DNA of 64,000 nucleotides from Osedax fenrisi (Eukaryota; Annelida; Polychaeta; Sabellida; Siboglinidae): the NCBI GenBank assembly GCA_964019155.1, contig OZ025242.1, positions 172,001-236,000 of the forward strand, given 5' to 3'. The notes beneath the pieces are model-generated. The model had not been told where the DNA came from and made no database searches. It worked only from the letters and a program-made list of their open reading frames with translations. Positions within the stretch are counted from its first letter, which is position 1. The number at the start of each line of letters is the position of its first letter. The translations under genes were made by a program, and so were the position numbers. Positions 36,526-49,680 of the stretch are shown here, in pieces.

Positions 36526-38163
36526 ATCAATTTCAGAATTTTAATAAATATTTTAATAAATATTTAATCAATAATCAACACATTTGAAAATCAAAATTAA
36601 ATTATCTGGATAATATAATAAAAATAAAAGATATGGTTATATATATATAAGCATAGAATAAAAATATTAAAATATAAAATAAATATTTTTGACTTCATTG
36701 AATGATTCAAAAATTAATTTCAAACTGAATAAACAGTGGTTTATTAATTGGTGTTTGCAGAACTATAATTATAGTTTATAAAATGTATAAACACTTCATT
36801 GGCACCGTATTATATTCTATATATTAATAATATTGGAGCTCCCTCCCACCCCTCCCCATTTTGCTGTGCCCATAACTGTTTATATATAGTTTAGTATAAG
36901 CTCTATTATATTATCTCTGCAATAACATAATTATTTATTGAAAAACAGTAAACAATTTTATTTCATATATATATAATTATTAATGACTAGATGTATTATA
37001 CTGTATACTTTATACATCATGTATATAATAAATTTATATACTTTATAATACACATTTTATATTATTATAATATAATAAATAATATAATAATAATATATTA
37101 TATATTGAATACACATTTTATATTATTATAATATAATAAATAATATAATAATAATATATTATATATTGAATTATACAATGTAGGTGTATATATATATAGT
37201 CAAACCTACATATATTTGTGAATATCTAATTATAATTATTATAATAATTATAATAGAATTAATGATACATTTCATTATTGTGATTCCTAATACAAATACA
37301 TTTATTTTACAATAATTTTATATTACAATTATTATAATTATTATATACAATATGATATTTAATATCATATTATAAATGTATTTGAATTAGGCATCACAAT
37401 AATGAAATATATCATTTTATTATTATAATAATTATACAATGTATAAACATAGTTAATATGATATGATATTATATACATATAATCATTAATAATTATATAA
37501 ATATAATTGTTTACTTTATTTCAATAAATTATGTAAATATATGTGTATCTGCTATTTATATATATAATCCTTTAAATGGTTCAGTTATAGTGGGCCATAG
37601 ATTTTTATTTTGTAATAAATTTGCTGTAAAATAAAAATCAAGTACATGTACTTGTTAACCAATCATACTGCATTTTTAAAATGATTTAGTGCCGACAGAT
37701 TTAGAGTAAAAGCTAAATTTGAATAATATAATGGATATTATTTCTTGCAAAAGTAATATAATAGAACATAATATATCATAATCAAATTAACATATCTTAT
37801 TTAATTACGTATATTCCTTCTAAATCTATTTTTAACACCAATATAAAAAATCGATATACATCGAACAATCCAATAAATATCCAGTAAATAACACTACTAT
37901 GCATCTATTAATTCTATATATATAATTTAAAAGTAAAATATTTCATATGTTTATTATATAAATCGTGAAACCTTATTACTAATATAAATCGCATAATTAT
38001 AAGAATGAGATAATCGTGTGAGTATTGCCCGCATACCATTAATGGATATTCACTCAATGTCAGACGATCACGAAATCCTTATATAATAAGACGGCGAATT
38101 ATATTTGTTTATTATTGTCGGAAGTACTCATTTGAGACTGAACTTGAAAGCTCACAAAATAAT
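36526..38163. other. AT-rich intergenic DNA with local duplications
   Basis: A ~60-bp phrase (CACATTTTATATTATTATAA, TATAATAAATAATATAATAA) is tandemly duplicated near 37050-37170. Near 37262-37330 and 37355-37400 an inverted pair of 'ATACATTTCATTATTGTGAT' forms a long AT hairpin. No gene recognised. Confidence 0.5.
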
Positions 38164-39717
38164 ATGTATTCGTTGAGTAGAGCACCTTCTAAATTAGCAT
38201 CCAGGGCAAGCAATCGAGGTAATTATATATTTACGGAAAATACCTATATAGAATCCGATATGCGTACATAGTCGTAATAATGCTGTATTATTGATAAGTA
38301 ATCTGCGTATATTTAATTAACACGTTTAATTGCAGGTGTATCGCAACAAATTGAAACTTTTGAGGGTCGTTCCGAAGGTAAATCAGCTGATTTAAATAGT
38401 AATCTTCTGCTGAACAGGTTAATATAGAGTAGGTTTTATCGTATTTCGTCGTCGAAAAATAATATTTAAAAATAAATATTAAATAAAATGTAGGTCAATA
38501 TATACGATGTTTATAGAAATGTGACCTTATGCATATAATATATATACTTAAAACGTGATTTTTTTTTGCGCAAAAATGCATACGTACTTTTAAAAGTAAT
38601 TATATTTTTAATTTTAAATTAATTTTATTGACACAAATACATGTACATATACATCATCAATATAAATATCTTTATTTATATCGATGATACACACACATAC
38701 ATATTTATATAATATATGATATATTATTATAATATAAATATAATGATATATTATAAATCATATGATAATCATATATATTACGTATATATTATATAATATA
38801 ATATTATATACAGTATATAATATATACAGTATATAATATACTATATACGTATACATGTTAAAATATATAGTATATCAAGGACTTGATTATAGATTATATA
38901 CTAAGTATATACTTGTTCTTTTAGATCATGTATATACATATAAATTCTATAGAATCATAACATTTTGTAATATATATTTAATATATAATATACTATCATT
39001 ATAATTATATATATATATAAAACTATGTAGTATATATAATATATAGACCATACATTTTATTATAATAAGTATATTATAATAAAATATAATATATATAATG
39101 TAAGATACATTTTATTATAATATACTTAATATACTTAATATACTTAATACAATGTAGTGTTTATATGATACCATGGGGTTATATTAAAGGTTTTTATATA
39201 ATTAATTTTCGATGTGATTTAATTATCATAAATATAATTAATTTAAAAAGTAATCCCCTATTTATAATGATTACATAATATGTAACATGTAACATACAAT
39301 AAGGTTTATTTATTTATATGAACATAAATTTATTGAATTGTTTGACAAAAATAAAATAATAAAAAAACTATATATAATTTATCATTAAAATTCAACAATA
39401 TATGGTTAATATTTGAGTATATTACTCTTTTAATAACATTTGATAATAGTTATGTAATATATATATATATATATATATATATGATATATAGTTAAATTGT
39501 GTACTATATTTGTTTAGGTTAGTATAACGTAAGTATTCTAGTGTTAATCACCTATTATAGCGCTCCGAAGCCAGTGTTTCGAGGGAAGAAGTACACGAAA
39601 AAGCATCAATTGGAGTGTAAAAGTGTGCCTCGCGTAAAGGATAACCCCTACAATGACACCCACCACGATAATGTGAATCTAATGGCTCAAGGTGTGTCTC
39701 GGCGGCGCCACCAGTAG
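38164..39717 (+). CDS. Small basic protein of unknown function, 3 exons, 97 aa
   Basis: Exons 38164-38218, 38336-38417 and 39561-39717 join in phase (GAG|GTAATT donor, TTGCAG acceptor, ACAG|GTTAAT donor, TTATAG acceptor) to give 97 codons plus a stop. The protein starts MYSLSRAPSKLASRASNRG and contains APKPVFRGKKYTKKHQLEC and DNPYNDTHHDNVNLM. It is Arg/Lys-rich, with no signal peptide or transmembrane segment. AATAAA lies at 39838-39843, about 120 bp downstream. I do not recognise the family; its size and basic composition would suit a small structural protein. The gene model rests on splice phase alone. Confidence 0.55.
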
Positions 39718-41117
39718 AACCTTCTCGTTAAGCGCACGCGTACCCATCTCAATTACATACATTTTTCGATTTTAGTACTGTAAACTGTGCTTATATAGAA
39801 ATCGACCATCCATATATATAGTTGAAGTTAATGTAAGAATAAATAAATGCATTTTCAGTAGTTTCTTATAGTTTTTAGTTTATTGTGTCGTAGCATTATC
39901 TTTACAAAGAGGCATTGAATTAGGAATATCTACGCAGATATCATCACCCAATATGCTGGGTACAATATTTAATATTGCTGATGTAACTCGTAACCATTAT
40001 TCATCAACACATATATAGTTAAATGTTCATTTTAGATAATTTCAAATCTTTGCTATAGATTATGTATTAGTAAGTATAATAATATAGATCGCATGTTACT
40101 TATTATTTCACGTTATTTATCATATCATAAATTATAATGAAGTTGTTTATATTATTTGTACTTTTTTGTTTAAATGTTTGCGCTTATTTGAATTTTATTT
40201 TTAATCATAATTTGTTGGTCTATTTATTTATTAATATTATACAATTCATACATACATAGAAATATATATATTTATATTATTTCCACATATTTATCAAACT
40301 TGCATACCTATTTTTACCACAATATATAATAATAATCATAAAAGTAATTAATATCCAATGTAAAAAATGTCTCCACAATCAATCATGCTATATAATGAAT
40401 ATGATAGATGAGATCACTTAGAATGTCACCACTTTACAAGGTACCTATCATAATTACTGCGTTTAACAAGTGTTTTTTATAGAGATCCATTATTATTAAA
40501 GTAGGTCATTTTATTAGTTGACTAGAATAAACTGCAACGTCAAGTTTAACTAATCGACGCATATAATAACTGGAACGCTTGCTTCCCATTGGACAGCTAA
40601 GCGAGTGTCCCCCGTACCCCTCCCCGATATTGTAATACGTAAAATCTAATAGAATTGGTTCCGTAGTGAGATATAATTATAGTGATAAGATATAGGGGTG
40701 GCTAATGACCTATTCTGGTGAGATGAGATGCCTGGTTGCTTCAATCATTACTAAGATCATTGTACACTTCTAGTATTGTTGAACTGATATCTACGTATAA
40801 GTTCAATTCAACGTTTGACTTTTAGCGTTTTAAGATATTTTGTTCGCAGACGTTCACGAAGTTATTCTTTTATTCAAGTTTTTCTATTATCTGCACCTCG
40901 GTTGCACAAACTATTCAACTAATTAAAAGTAGTTTGCAGAATATATCATTACGTATTTGGATAATCATTTATGTGGAAGGCACAAAGTGGGAGAGGCATG
41001 TAGATGAGTGTGTGCATATGTGTCTGTGTATTATAACGGACGCATTGAATAACTATTAAACACATACCTATTTCATAACTGCTGCGACAACTCACAAGCG
41101 TACACAATGGTACTACA
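39718..41117. other. Intergenic, nothing recognised
   Basis: Mostly AT-rich. Less AT-rich patches near 40555-40640 and 40960-41060 show no convincing exon or element ends. Confidence 0.45.
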
Positions 41118-41289
41118 TAGGGGCGCTGGAATGATTTTGTATGTAGGGGGGACCAAACAATCAAAATAAATTGTATAGTAAGAGTAGGGGGATGTACATA
41201 TGAGCCAATACCAATACATATGAGTTCCCCCTAGATTTTAAAGTGGGGTGTAGTGTACTGCCCCTTAGTACTACACTGCAGCGCCCCTA
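41118..41289. mobile_element. hAT-type MITE, 172 bp
   Basis: It begins TAGGGGCGCTGGAATG and ends CTGCAGCGCCCCTA. Flanks GTACTACA and GTACTACG form an 8-bp duplication with one mismatch. Interior phrases (GTAGGGGGGACC, CCCCCTAGATTTTAAAGTGG) match the longer copy at 28512-28772. Confidence 0.85.
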
Positions 41290-42721
41290 GTACTACGCAT
41301 GGCGGTCACCTGGTCACTACCACTCACAGCGTAGCACACACACACACACCCACACTCAGTGCACAACAATAATAACTCGCTATAGTGTACCGGCATAGCG
41401 GTTTAGCGTGAATCAGACTTTGTATTCATATCGTGATTAGTGTATTATTATTACTGAAACAGCGGTATGCATTGATTATGATATTTATTCTCCTATTAAG
41501 AATCACACTCTGCCTAAATACTCGATTACACTATATCAACACTCAATGAACTTATTAATATTAAATATAAAATCAGTTCACTTTTAAAAATGAATGTTAA
41601 GAAATATAGGTATATATATATATATAGATTTTATATTTAATTACACTAGACCATATATCGGGAAACACGCTAAGAAGGTATTTAATTAGTATTACAAATA
41701 TAGCATTTGTATAAATACTAAATGTATATTTACATATATTTATTGTATAGTACTAAATGCATATTTACATGCATATCTATGGTATAGTAGTAAATGTATC
41801 CACACATAGTAAACTAAATGCATATTACATACGATTATCGTATGCTACTAAACGTACATGTTTACATATCAGTACCGCATCACCGTAGCTTTACACGCCT
41901 TTACACGCAGTGGTGTAGCACTGCGCTTACTTGATATGCCACGTATACTTGAGATGCTCGTGTATGTGTGTACGCAGCGGAATGGGTCACTCTAGTGTAA
42001 GTAAACATGCCGTGGAGGTTGTTCAGAGATGGCCGTATCGTTGCTGCTGGTGGTGCACGCATCACATGACTAGTGCACGCGTACCTATGTACATGTCATT
42101 ATCCCATTCATAGAGCTAGAGAGAAATAGAGTGGTAAACAAGGTATCCGACATGCGGAAAGCGTCACTCTAATTTAGTCATCGCAAAATGGCGGATTTGA
42201 CCTATTTGATTTTTTATTTTGTAGTTAGATCAACATTATTAATACCATTGGAAAGAGGATAACAAGTAATTTAAGTTTCATATTTAACTTTTTTGATATA
42301 ATTAATAATAAAAAAGTTATGATCAAAAGAATATTATATTTTAATATTTGGTCACCAAGATGGCTGATTTCCGCTTTGGCTTATGCTGTCAGGCATTGGG
42401 TATTACCACTCTATTTCTCTCTAGCTCTATGATGCCATCACGCACACACTGCCGCTTGCTATCACACACACACGCACACACACCTGCCTGCTATCGTTGC
42501 ATCATACATACTCCCCACGCCCATGCAGAGTGGCTGTCCATTCAGAAAGAAATTTCCAGAAGCGATTCTCGCGGGGATAAAGGTATTTTTATTTATACAT
42601 TGTTATCATCGTGCCTAGTTTTATTCTATTACCCTCCTGCTATTCGGAGCGATGCCGAGCTATTACACATGCTATTGCATCATTATTACATCGTACTGAT
42701 CACGATCGCATTGGTTTACAG
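41290..42721. other. Mixed-composition DNA upstream of unidentified exons
   Basis: It contains CA microsatellites (41336-41350, 42464-42482) and a direct repeat of an AAAATGGCGGATTT-like phrase (42187 and 42357). A possible exon (after CATGCAG at 42527, to a GATAAAG|GTATTT donor near 42581) could belong to the gene at 42722-43054, but phases do not settle it. Confidence 0.4.
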
Positions 42722-43054
42722 TTCGACCGCGAATATACAAGAGCTCAAAGAACATGCTATTGAAAGGTTAGCACCGAGTGATAATCGAGGTAATGTCGCG
42801 ACAAGTTAAATAAACGTAGAATTAGTATACGTAATAAATTAGTACGGCGGAGGCAATCTATTTATAGATCAGAGAGTAACAGCTCTCCATTGATTGATGT
42901 GTATTAATACAACGTATACATATATTATAAGTTATATATAAGTGTAGAGTCTATACTGTAGACGGATACACTCACGATGCCCTCTATTACAGATTTCGTT
43001 CCGTTCAACATCGACGAATGGTGGTTGAATAGAACCCTGCTACAGAAAGCGTAA
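42722..43054 (+). CDS. 3' exons of an unidentified gene (partial)
   Basis: Two exons join in phase: 42722-42789 (TTTACAG acceptor; TCGAG|GTAATG donor) and 42993-43054 (TATTACAG acceptor; TAA stop). The C-terminus reads STANIQELKEHAIERLAPSD, NR, then DFVPFNIDEWWLNRTLLQKA. The paired tryptophans and helical segment look like a real protein. I do not recognise it, and upstream exons are uncertain. It ends about 300 bp from the stop codon of the convergent GTF2H1 gene. Confidence 0.5.
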
Positions 43055-43358
43055 GGGGAGAGGTCGTCGTCGTGAAGGTCACGCAGATTTATTATGCGCG
43101 CCCGTCAAACGATAGACGGGTGCGTACTACTGTATCATAGTATTATTTAATTGTTTTGATATTTGAATTTTATTAATAAAATGTAAATAGAACATTAACC
43201 ATGACGATTAATGAATGAGTGAGACATATATATATAGTAATATTCAATGTTTAATAGATGATATATTCGATGGCTCATATTTTATAGATATAGATATATC
43301 CAATGAATCATAGATGGACATATCAGATGAATCATATCCGATGAGTCATAGTGATGAC

Positions 43359-46300
43359 TCACGTCGCGACCTGATTGAGTCCGTACCGGGCGTCGTACTT
43401 TTGTTTCCAGTCGTTGAACTTCTTGAAGGCAAACTGCAGCATGTTATTCAGATGCGAGAGAGACTGTGCGTGTGTGTGGGCATGTGTAGAGGTGTTAGTG
43501 CTTAAGTATGTGTATACGATAGCATGAGCTTATGTGGGTAAGAGAAATGACCGAGAAGGTTAACAAGGATTTTCATCATCGATATGATGACCTTGAGTAT
43601 TGTAATAAGTGTAATGCATTATAAATAATTAATAACTAATAGGTCAAGGTCGGGGTACCTTCTATCTTTACTTCCCCATAATAGAAAATAAAGTTACTCA
43701 CTAAATATAATATATTAATATTGTGTATTCTATTAATATATAAATGTAGAGCTATGGTTTATAATACTTGGTTTATAACTAATATTGACTTAGATTAAAG
43801 GGAAGACAACCATTAATTAAGATAGTATAGATGTATGATGCTATAGGATGCAGGGCTCTCCTCTTACATTGTTGTTATAGTGGGCTGTCTGAAGCTTGAG
43901 TACTTCTGGCTGCAGGATCACCTCGTTGAATCTGTCCAGGGTCTCTTTCATGGTGATCAGCTGTGGGGTGGTGTGGGAGTAAGGTGGGGGTTATCATAGA
44001 GTACATGGTTAGGGAAAGGTGGGTGTATAATTAGGAGGTGGGGGGATGATAGTAGGGGTGCATCAGTGGGGGGATGATAGTAGGATGTGGAGGTGGGGGG
44101 ATGATTGTAGGGTGTGGAGGTGGGGGGATGATTAGGGTGTGGAGGTGGGGGAATGATAGTAGGGGTGTGGAGGTGGGGGAATGATTAGGGTGTGGAGGTG
44201 GGGGAATGATAGTAGGGGTGTGGAGGTGGGGGAATGATTGTAGGGTGTGGAGGTGGGGGGATGATTAGGGTGTGGAGGTGGGGGAATGATTAGGGTGTGG
44301 AGGTGGGGGAATGATAGTAGGGGTGTGGAGGTGGGGGAATGATTAGGGTGTGGAGGTGGGGGAATGATAGTAGGGGTGTGGAGGTGGGGGAATGATTAGG
44401 GTGTGGAGGTGGGGGAATGATAGTAGGGGTGTGGAGGTGGGGGAATGATTGTAGGGTGTGGAGGTGGGGGGATGATTAGGGTGTGGAGGTGGGGGAATGA
44501 TAGTAGGGGTGGGGGGAAGATAGTAGGGTATAGAGGTGGGGGAATGATTGTAGGGTGTGGAGGTGGGGGGATGATAGGGTGCGGTGGGGGGTTGATAGTC
44601 TCGTAGTAAGGGGGCTGCTGACCTTGGAGGCAAGCTCTTCATTTAGGGCTGGGAAACACGCCCAGAAGTGTCGGAGCAGTTCGTAGATTGCCATGTAGTG
44701 ACGAGCGATGTGGAGGTCAACGTCCTTGGGGATTATGTCTACAATAGGTGTTACCAGCGGTCAGTGGACATAAGGACATGGAGAAAGTCGTGTTGGTATG
44801 GTCGAAAGCGTGAAAGGTGTGTATGGATAATAATGTGTTGTTAATTGTGTATATCGTGTCCAACTAAACCATACTAAGAAGTAATCGCATGTAAGTTATA
44901 ATAATGTTGATAAAAGCAGGTCGTTCAGTGTGTACTGTAGGTTGAGATAGAAGGAGAACGTGTTATCATTACAGACAGCGGTATAGTAACGTGTGTATCA
45001 CAATGTACGTGTTCATTTCTATCATTTCATACTTCGATTATGAATATATAACGATGTGGTAGAAGCACACCAACACCCACACATACAAGCACACCAACAC
45101 CCACACACACAAGCACACCAACACCCACACATACAAGCACACCAACACCCACACATACAAGCACACCAACACCCACACATACAAGCACACCAACACCCAC
45201 ACATACAAGCACACCAACACCCACACACATAAGCACACCAACACACACACAAGCACACCCACACATACAAGCACACCAACACCCACACACATAAGCACAC
45301 CAACACCCACACACACAAGCACACCAACACCCACACACATAAGCACACCAACACCCACACACAAGCACACCAACACCCACACACATAAGCACACCAACAC
45401 ACACACACAAGCACACCAACACCCACACACATAAGCACACCAACACCCACACACAAGCACACCAACACCCACACATACAAGCACACCAACACCCACACAC
45501 AAGCACACCAACACCCACACATACAAGCACACCAACACCCACACACATAAGCACACCAACACCCACACATAAGCACACAAACACCCACACACACACAGAG
45601 TGCATGCATCACTTACGATTGTTCTGTATAGCATCGGCAGGTTGCATCAGAGAGCCACCGGGGGACAGTTCCCCGAGGACGTTGGCAGCTAGGGTACTGG
45701 ATATCTTCTATGTAGAGAGAGAGAGTGATCGGTGTGTGCGTAGATGTGTGTGTGATGGCCGCGCTAGACCGGGTATGTATAGTCGGTTGTCGTGGTTAGT
45801 AGGTCGAACACACATAGTAGTAGTAGTAGTGATTATGTAATTGGTTGCGGGGTATTATGTAATCGCGGGCCACTTAACACCGCCCCCCACTTAATCCCGC
45901 CCCCCACGGCTTTATGTCCTTATATGATGCATGAACAACAGTGAAAAAGTGATGTCTCATTTGTGATTTTCATCTAAATAGATTATTTCACTTATTCAGA
46001 ACAATTCACTGGGTTCTAAGAAACTGCTGTACACAGTACAGTAGGCTACAGATACACAGTGTGTGTGTTTAGTGATGTGTATTGTATGGGTGAAATCATA
46101 CTTCTAGTAATAATAACACAGTATACATATACACATATACACATATACATATATGTATGTAAACAAATAGAGATTACGGTGCTAGTAAACAAAGCGCTAA
46201 TCATCTATTTACACAAGATTTACACTCAAACTGCACTTTGTCCTACTTATATGTTGATAGAGGAGGAGGCAGCCAGGGGGCACCACTAGTGACGACTACG

Positions 46301-48992
46301 GTATACGCCGCCAGGGGGATTCTAACGTTGTGAAGCATCGGCTTCCAGCTGAGCAGATCTCTGTGGGTACGGTTGTTGCCCTCCATTAGCTCATTCTCTG
46401 TGTGTAGGGGTAGGAGGGTATTACACAACTGTCATCATCATCATCATTATCATTATCATCATCATCATCATCATCATTATCATTATCATTACTGTTATCA
46501 TCATCATTATTATCATCAACATCATCATCATCATTATTATGAATTCATCATCAACATCATCATTATTATTATTATTATTACATCATCATCATCATCATTA
46601 TCATTATTATCACTTATATCAGCATCATTACAGATGTATGTCGGATTCGTATACAAATACTTCTATATTAGTAGTGCCACTTAAAAACAGTAGTAATAAT
46701 AATAGGATGATTTATGTTGATATTTCAGAATTAATTTTTTTATTTATAGTTATTTCATACTCACTAAAATATGGTTATTTTATATTTAATGTTATCAATG
46801 TATATTTATTGACATATATCCATGATTATAATATATTATACACATCAATTACATTATAGTCGTCCATATAAGAACTACACACCAAGTGATGGTTCATTAT
46901 ATTTATATTGAAAATAATAAAAATTCTATCTTGTTTTATACAAAATATATTTTATTATAATTATTGTAAAAATAAAATATTGTATTATAATATATGTAGT
47001 ATATGGTATAAAGTTTGTATTAATATTTAGTAAAAATATGTCATTTTTACACAAAATCTCTCAAATTAATCATTATAATAAAATTATACAAATTATACAG
47101 ATAATTATCTATAAAATAATAATGTGAATTTTTATATTTATTCATTTATTTAAAAAAAAATGTAATACTTGATAACCATGTAAATAATATACTAATTTAA
47201 TATAAAAAATTAGAATAATCTAAGCGACGTGGTAAGATATATAGGCCAGCAGAGTGAGTAGAATAACTTAGATGTATGTAGATAGCAGCTACAAGTCGGT
47301 CTACTATATTAATATGATTATTGGAATTACGCCAATATTATTCGACCTATAAAATAGACACGTATAGATATAGGTATAGAATCTAAACTACATACACACA
47401 TATAGGGGGGGCCTATTGTCTCCATACATTGTGTTATTGATCAGTATACGAAATACGAGTGCAGAAATATCACCATAGCATAGCATATTTTATAAAATGA
47501 TCGCATTATATCCATGAATTTGCGCGTAAAAATAAATATATGCGCAGGAGGGAAATTGAAAAGATTAATATAGATAAATATTGAAAACATAATAACTAGA
47601 TATATTAAAATAAATTATCGTGATATATCCCGCTGCGCGTTCTGTGGTATATTTTAATTTCGGGTCAGAGAGTACTTATTCTAATAGCAATGCATCTAAA
47701 CATTATTTATATATGTATTTACTGATTTTTATATCAATATTGAAATGAAAATTGTTATTTATATTTTTATAATCCTATTATAAAATATATAGTATAAATA
47801 ATAAAAATATTGTAAAAGTTCATATATATAACATATACATGTCATTCTCTTTAATTATTTTCCTACAGTGTCCCCTAACACTAAAAACTAAATAGTTAAT
47901 TCTTGCGTAGGTAATGTGTTTGGAATCATAATATTAAAGCGATTAATAATGACTAATATAATATAAATAAATCATCATGAATAATAGTCATAAGTATTTA
48001 GTGATTGCAAATATAAATAAAATGTGTTTATAACACACTTATTGGATATAAACATCATGTGATATCAAGATTGTGCGTAAATGTCTAATAAAGCGAACGT
48101 AATAAATATAAAAGTTTTTAAATTTTGAAAATCAACAATATAAATGCTATTAATGCTATAAATTAGAATTAAATAATCAGTAATTTAGTTTAATATTTTA
48201 CAAGTATATTGATTTTTATTTTACTCTCCTTTTATAATACTTATAATAAATTGTATATTGAAACTTAATATTAAATAGATGATATATAACTAAATAGTGA
48301 TTCAAAAAAAGGGCAACCCCTTAATTATTGTATGTGATTCTAAATATAAAAATGTATTCAAAATAAAATTGTATTCTAATCTAATTTATATACATATATT
48401 GTTTAATATATATTTAATAAGTTATTTAAAAAAAATATATATATTATATTTGAGTTAAAATATTTAAATCAAATTATACCCTATAGAACATAAAATATAT
48501 ATAACTTAAAGAAACACTTTAATTTACCAACTAAAATATATATCATAAAAACTGATCAGTTATAATTATTAAGTACACATCGTGGAGTTCACATATAAAT
48601 GATAAGGACATATATATATATATATATTTATATACCATACATATTGTGATCATTTTAATAAGAAATCAGCAATAATAACATAATTATGCTTTTTTAGTAG
48701 AGTAGCATTAACAAATTTATAATACTGAGAATGTCAGATTTAAAATTTAGTGAAATATTTCAATATTAAATTAATTATTCAGAAAAATAAAAACACAACT
48801 AATAATATATATTTCTATAATTTTGTTATATAAAACAAGTGTTATATGATAAGATACATATATAAAAATATATGACTTATAATAACTGATAATAATAATA
48901 ATATCAGATTCAGTTGATGACCGAGATCAAACTATATTAATAAAAGATATGATATATTAATTAAGAGTTATATGATATATAATATATTATAA

Positions 48993-49050
<58 letters not shown>

Positions 49051-49641
49051 AATTGATATATATATATATATATATATTAGTATATACAAATAAGTATTTT
49101 GTATATTATTTCGAATACTATGTGTATTATACAAGGTGACTAGTTGTGTATTGAGATATCATTTTATATACTAAATAAATGATTCTATAAATAATACAAA
49201 TTTGTATTTTATATTTGTTAATATAATTATCAAATTACGAAAGTTAGCCACCTAGTTGACTTTCATTTTTTTCCAAATAAATTTATTTTCACATATTTGT
49301 TTATTAATGTATAAATCTACAATATACGAACAATAATATTTTAAATGGTGCTTAAATCATATTTCTATGAGAAATATAACTAAATAAAATAATACATTTG
49401 AAATAACAAAGAACATAAATTTCAGATAATTAAAATTTTAAATTCAATAACTTTTGATGTAAATAATATATATGATAGTTTTTCAAATAAAATTTGTTGT
49501 ATATATATATTGTGCATAATTAAATGTCATAAACTTATTCTATAGGTGACATCTTGTATAAAATAAAAGAAGGTGCGATTATAAAAGTTTATCCGTATAT
49601 AATAATATAATTAATATATAACATATATAATTAATCATTTA

Positions 49642-49680
<39 letters not shown>

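Noticed and set aside
42010..42060. Possible chaperonin-like peptide (RLFRDGRIVAAGGARI)
   Set aside because: Too short, with no supporting neighbouring exon or clear splice sites; likely chance.
42348..42809. Single 153-codon protein on the plus strand
   Set aside because: The frame runs through CA repeats and apparent introns. Only its end corresponds to an exon that splices to 42993.
45022..45634. Cys/Val-rich frames of about 190-198 codons
   Set aside because: Open in all three minus registers, as expected for a 24-bp repeat without stops; not a cysteine-rich secreted protein.
46243..46326. Extension of GTF2H1 exon 8 beyond 46327
   Set aside because: The extra residues do not resemble the family. 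The AAC|GTTAGA donor at 46327 gives phase 0, matching exon 9.
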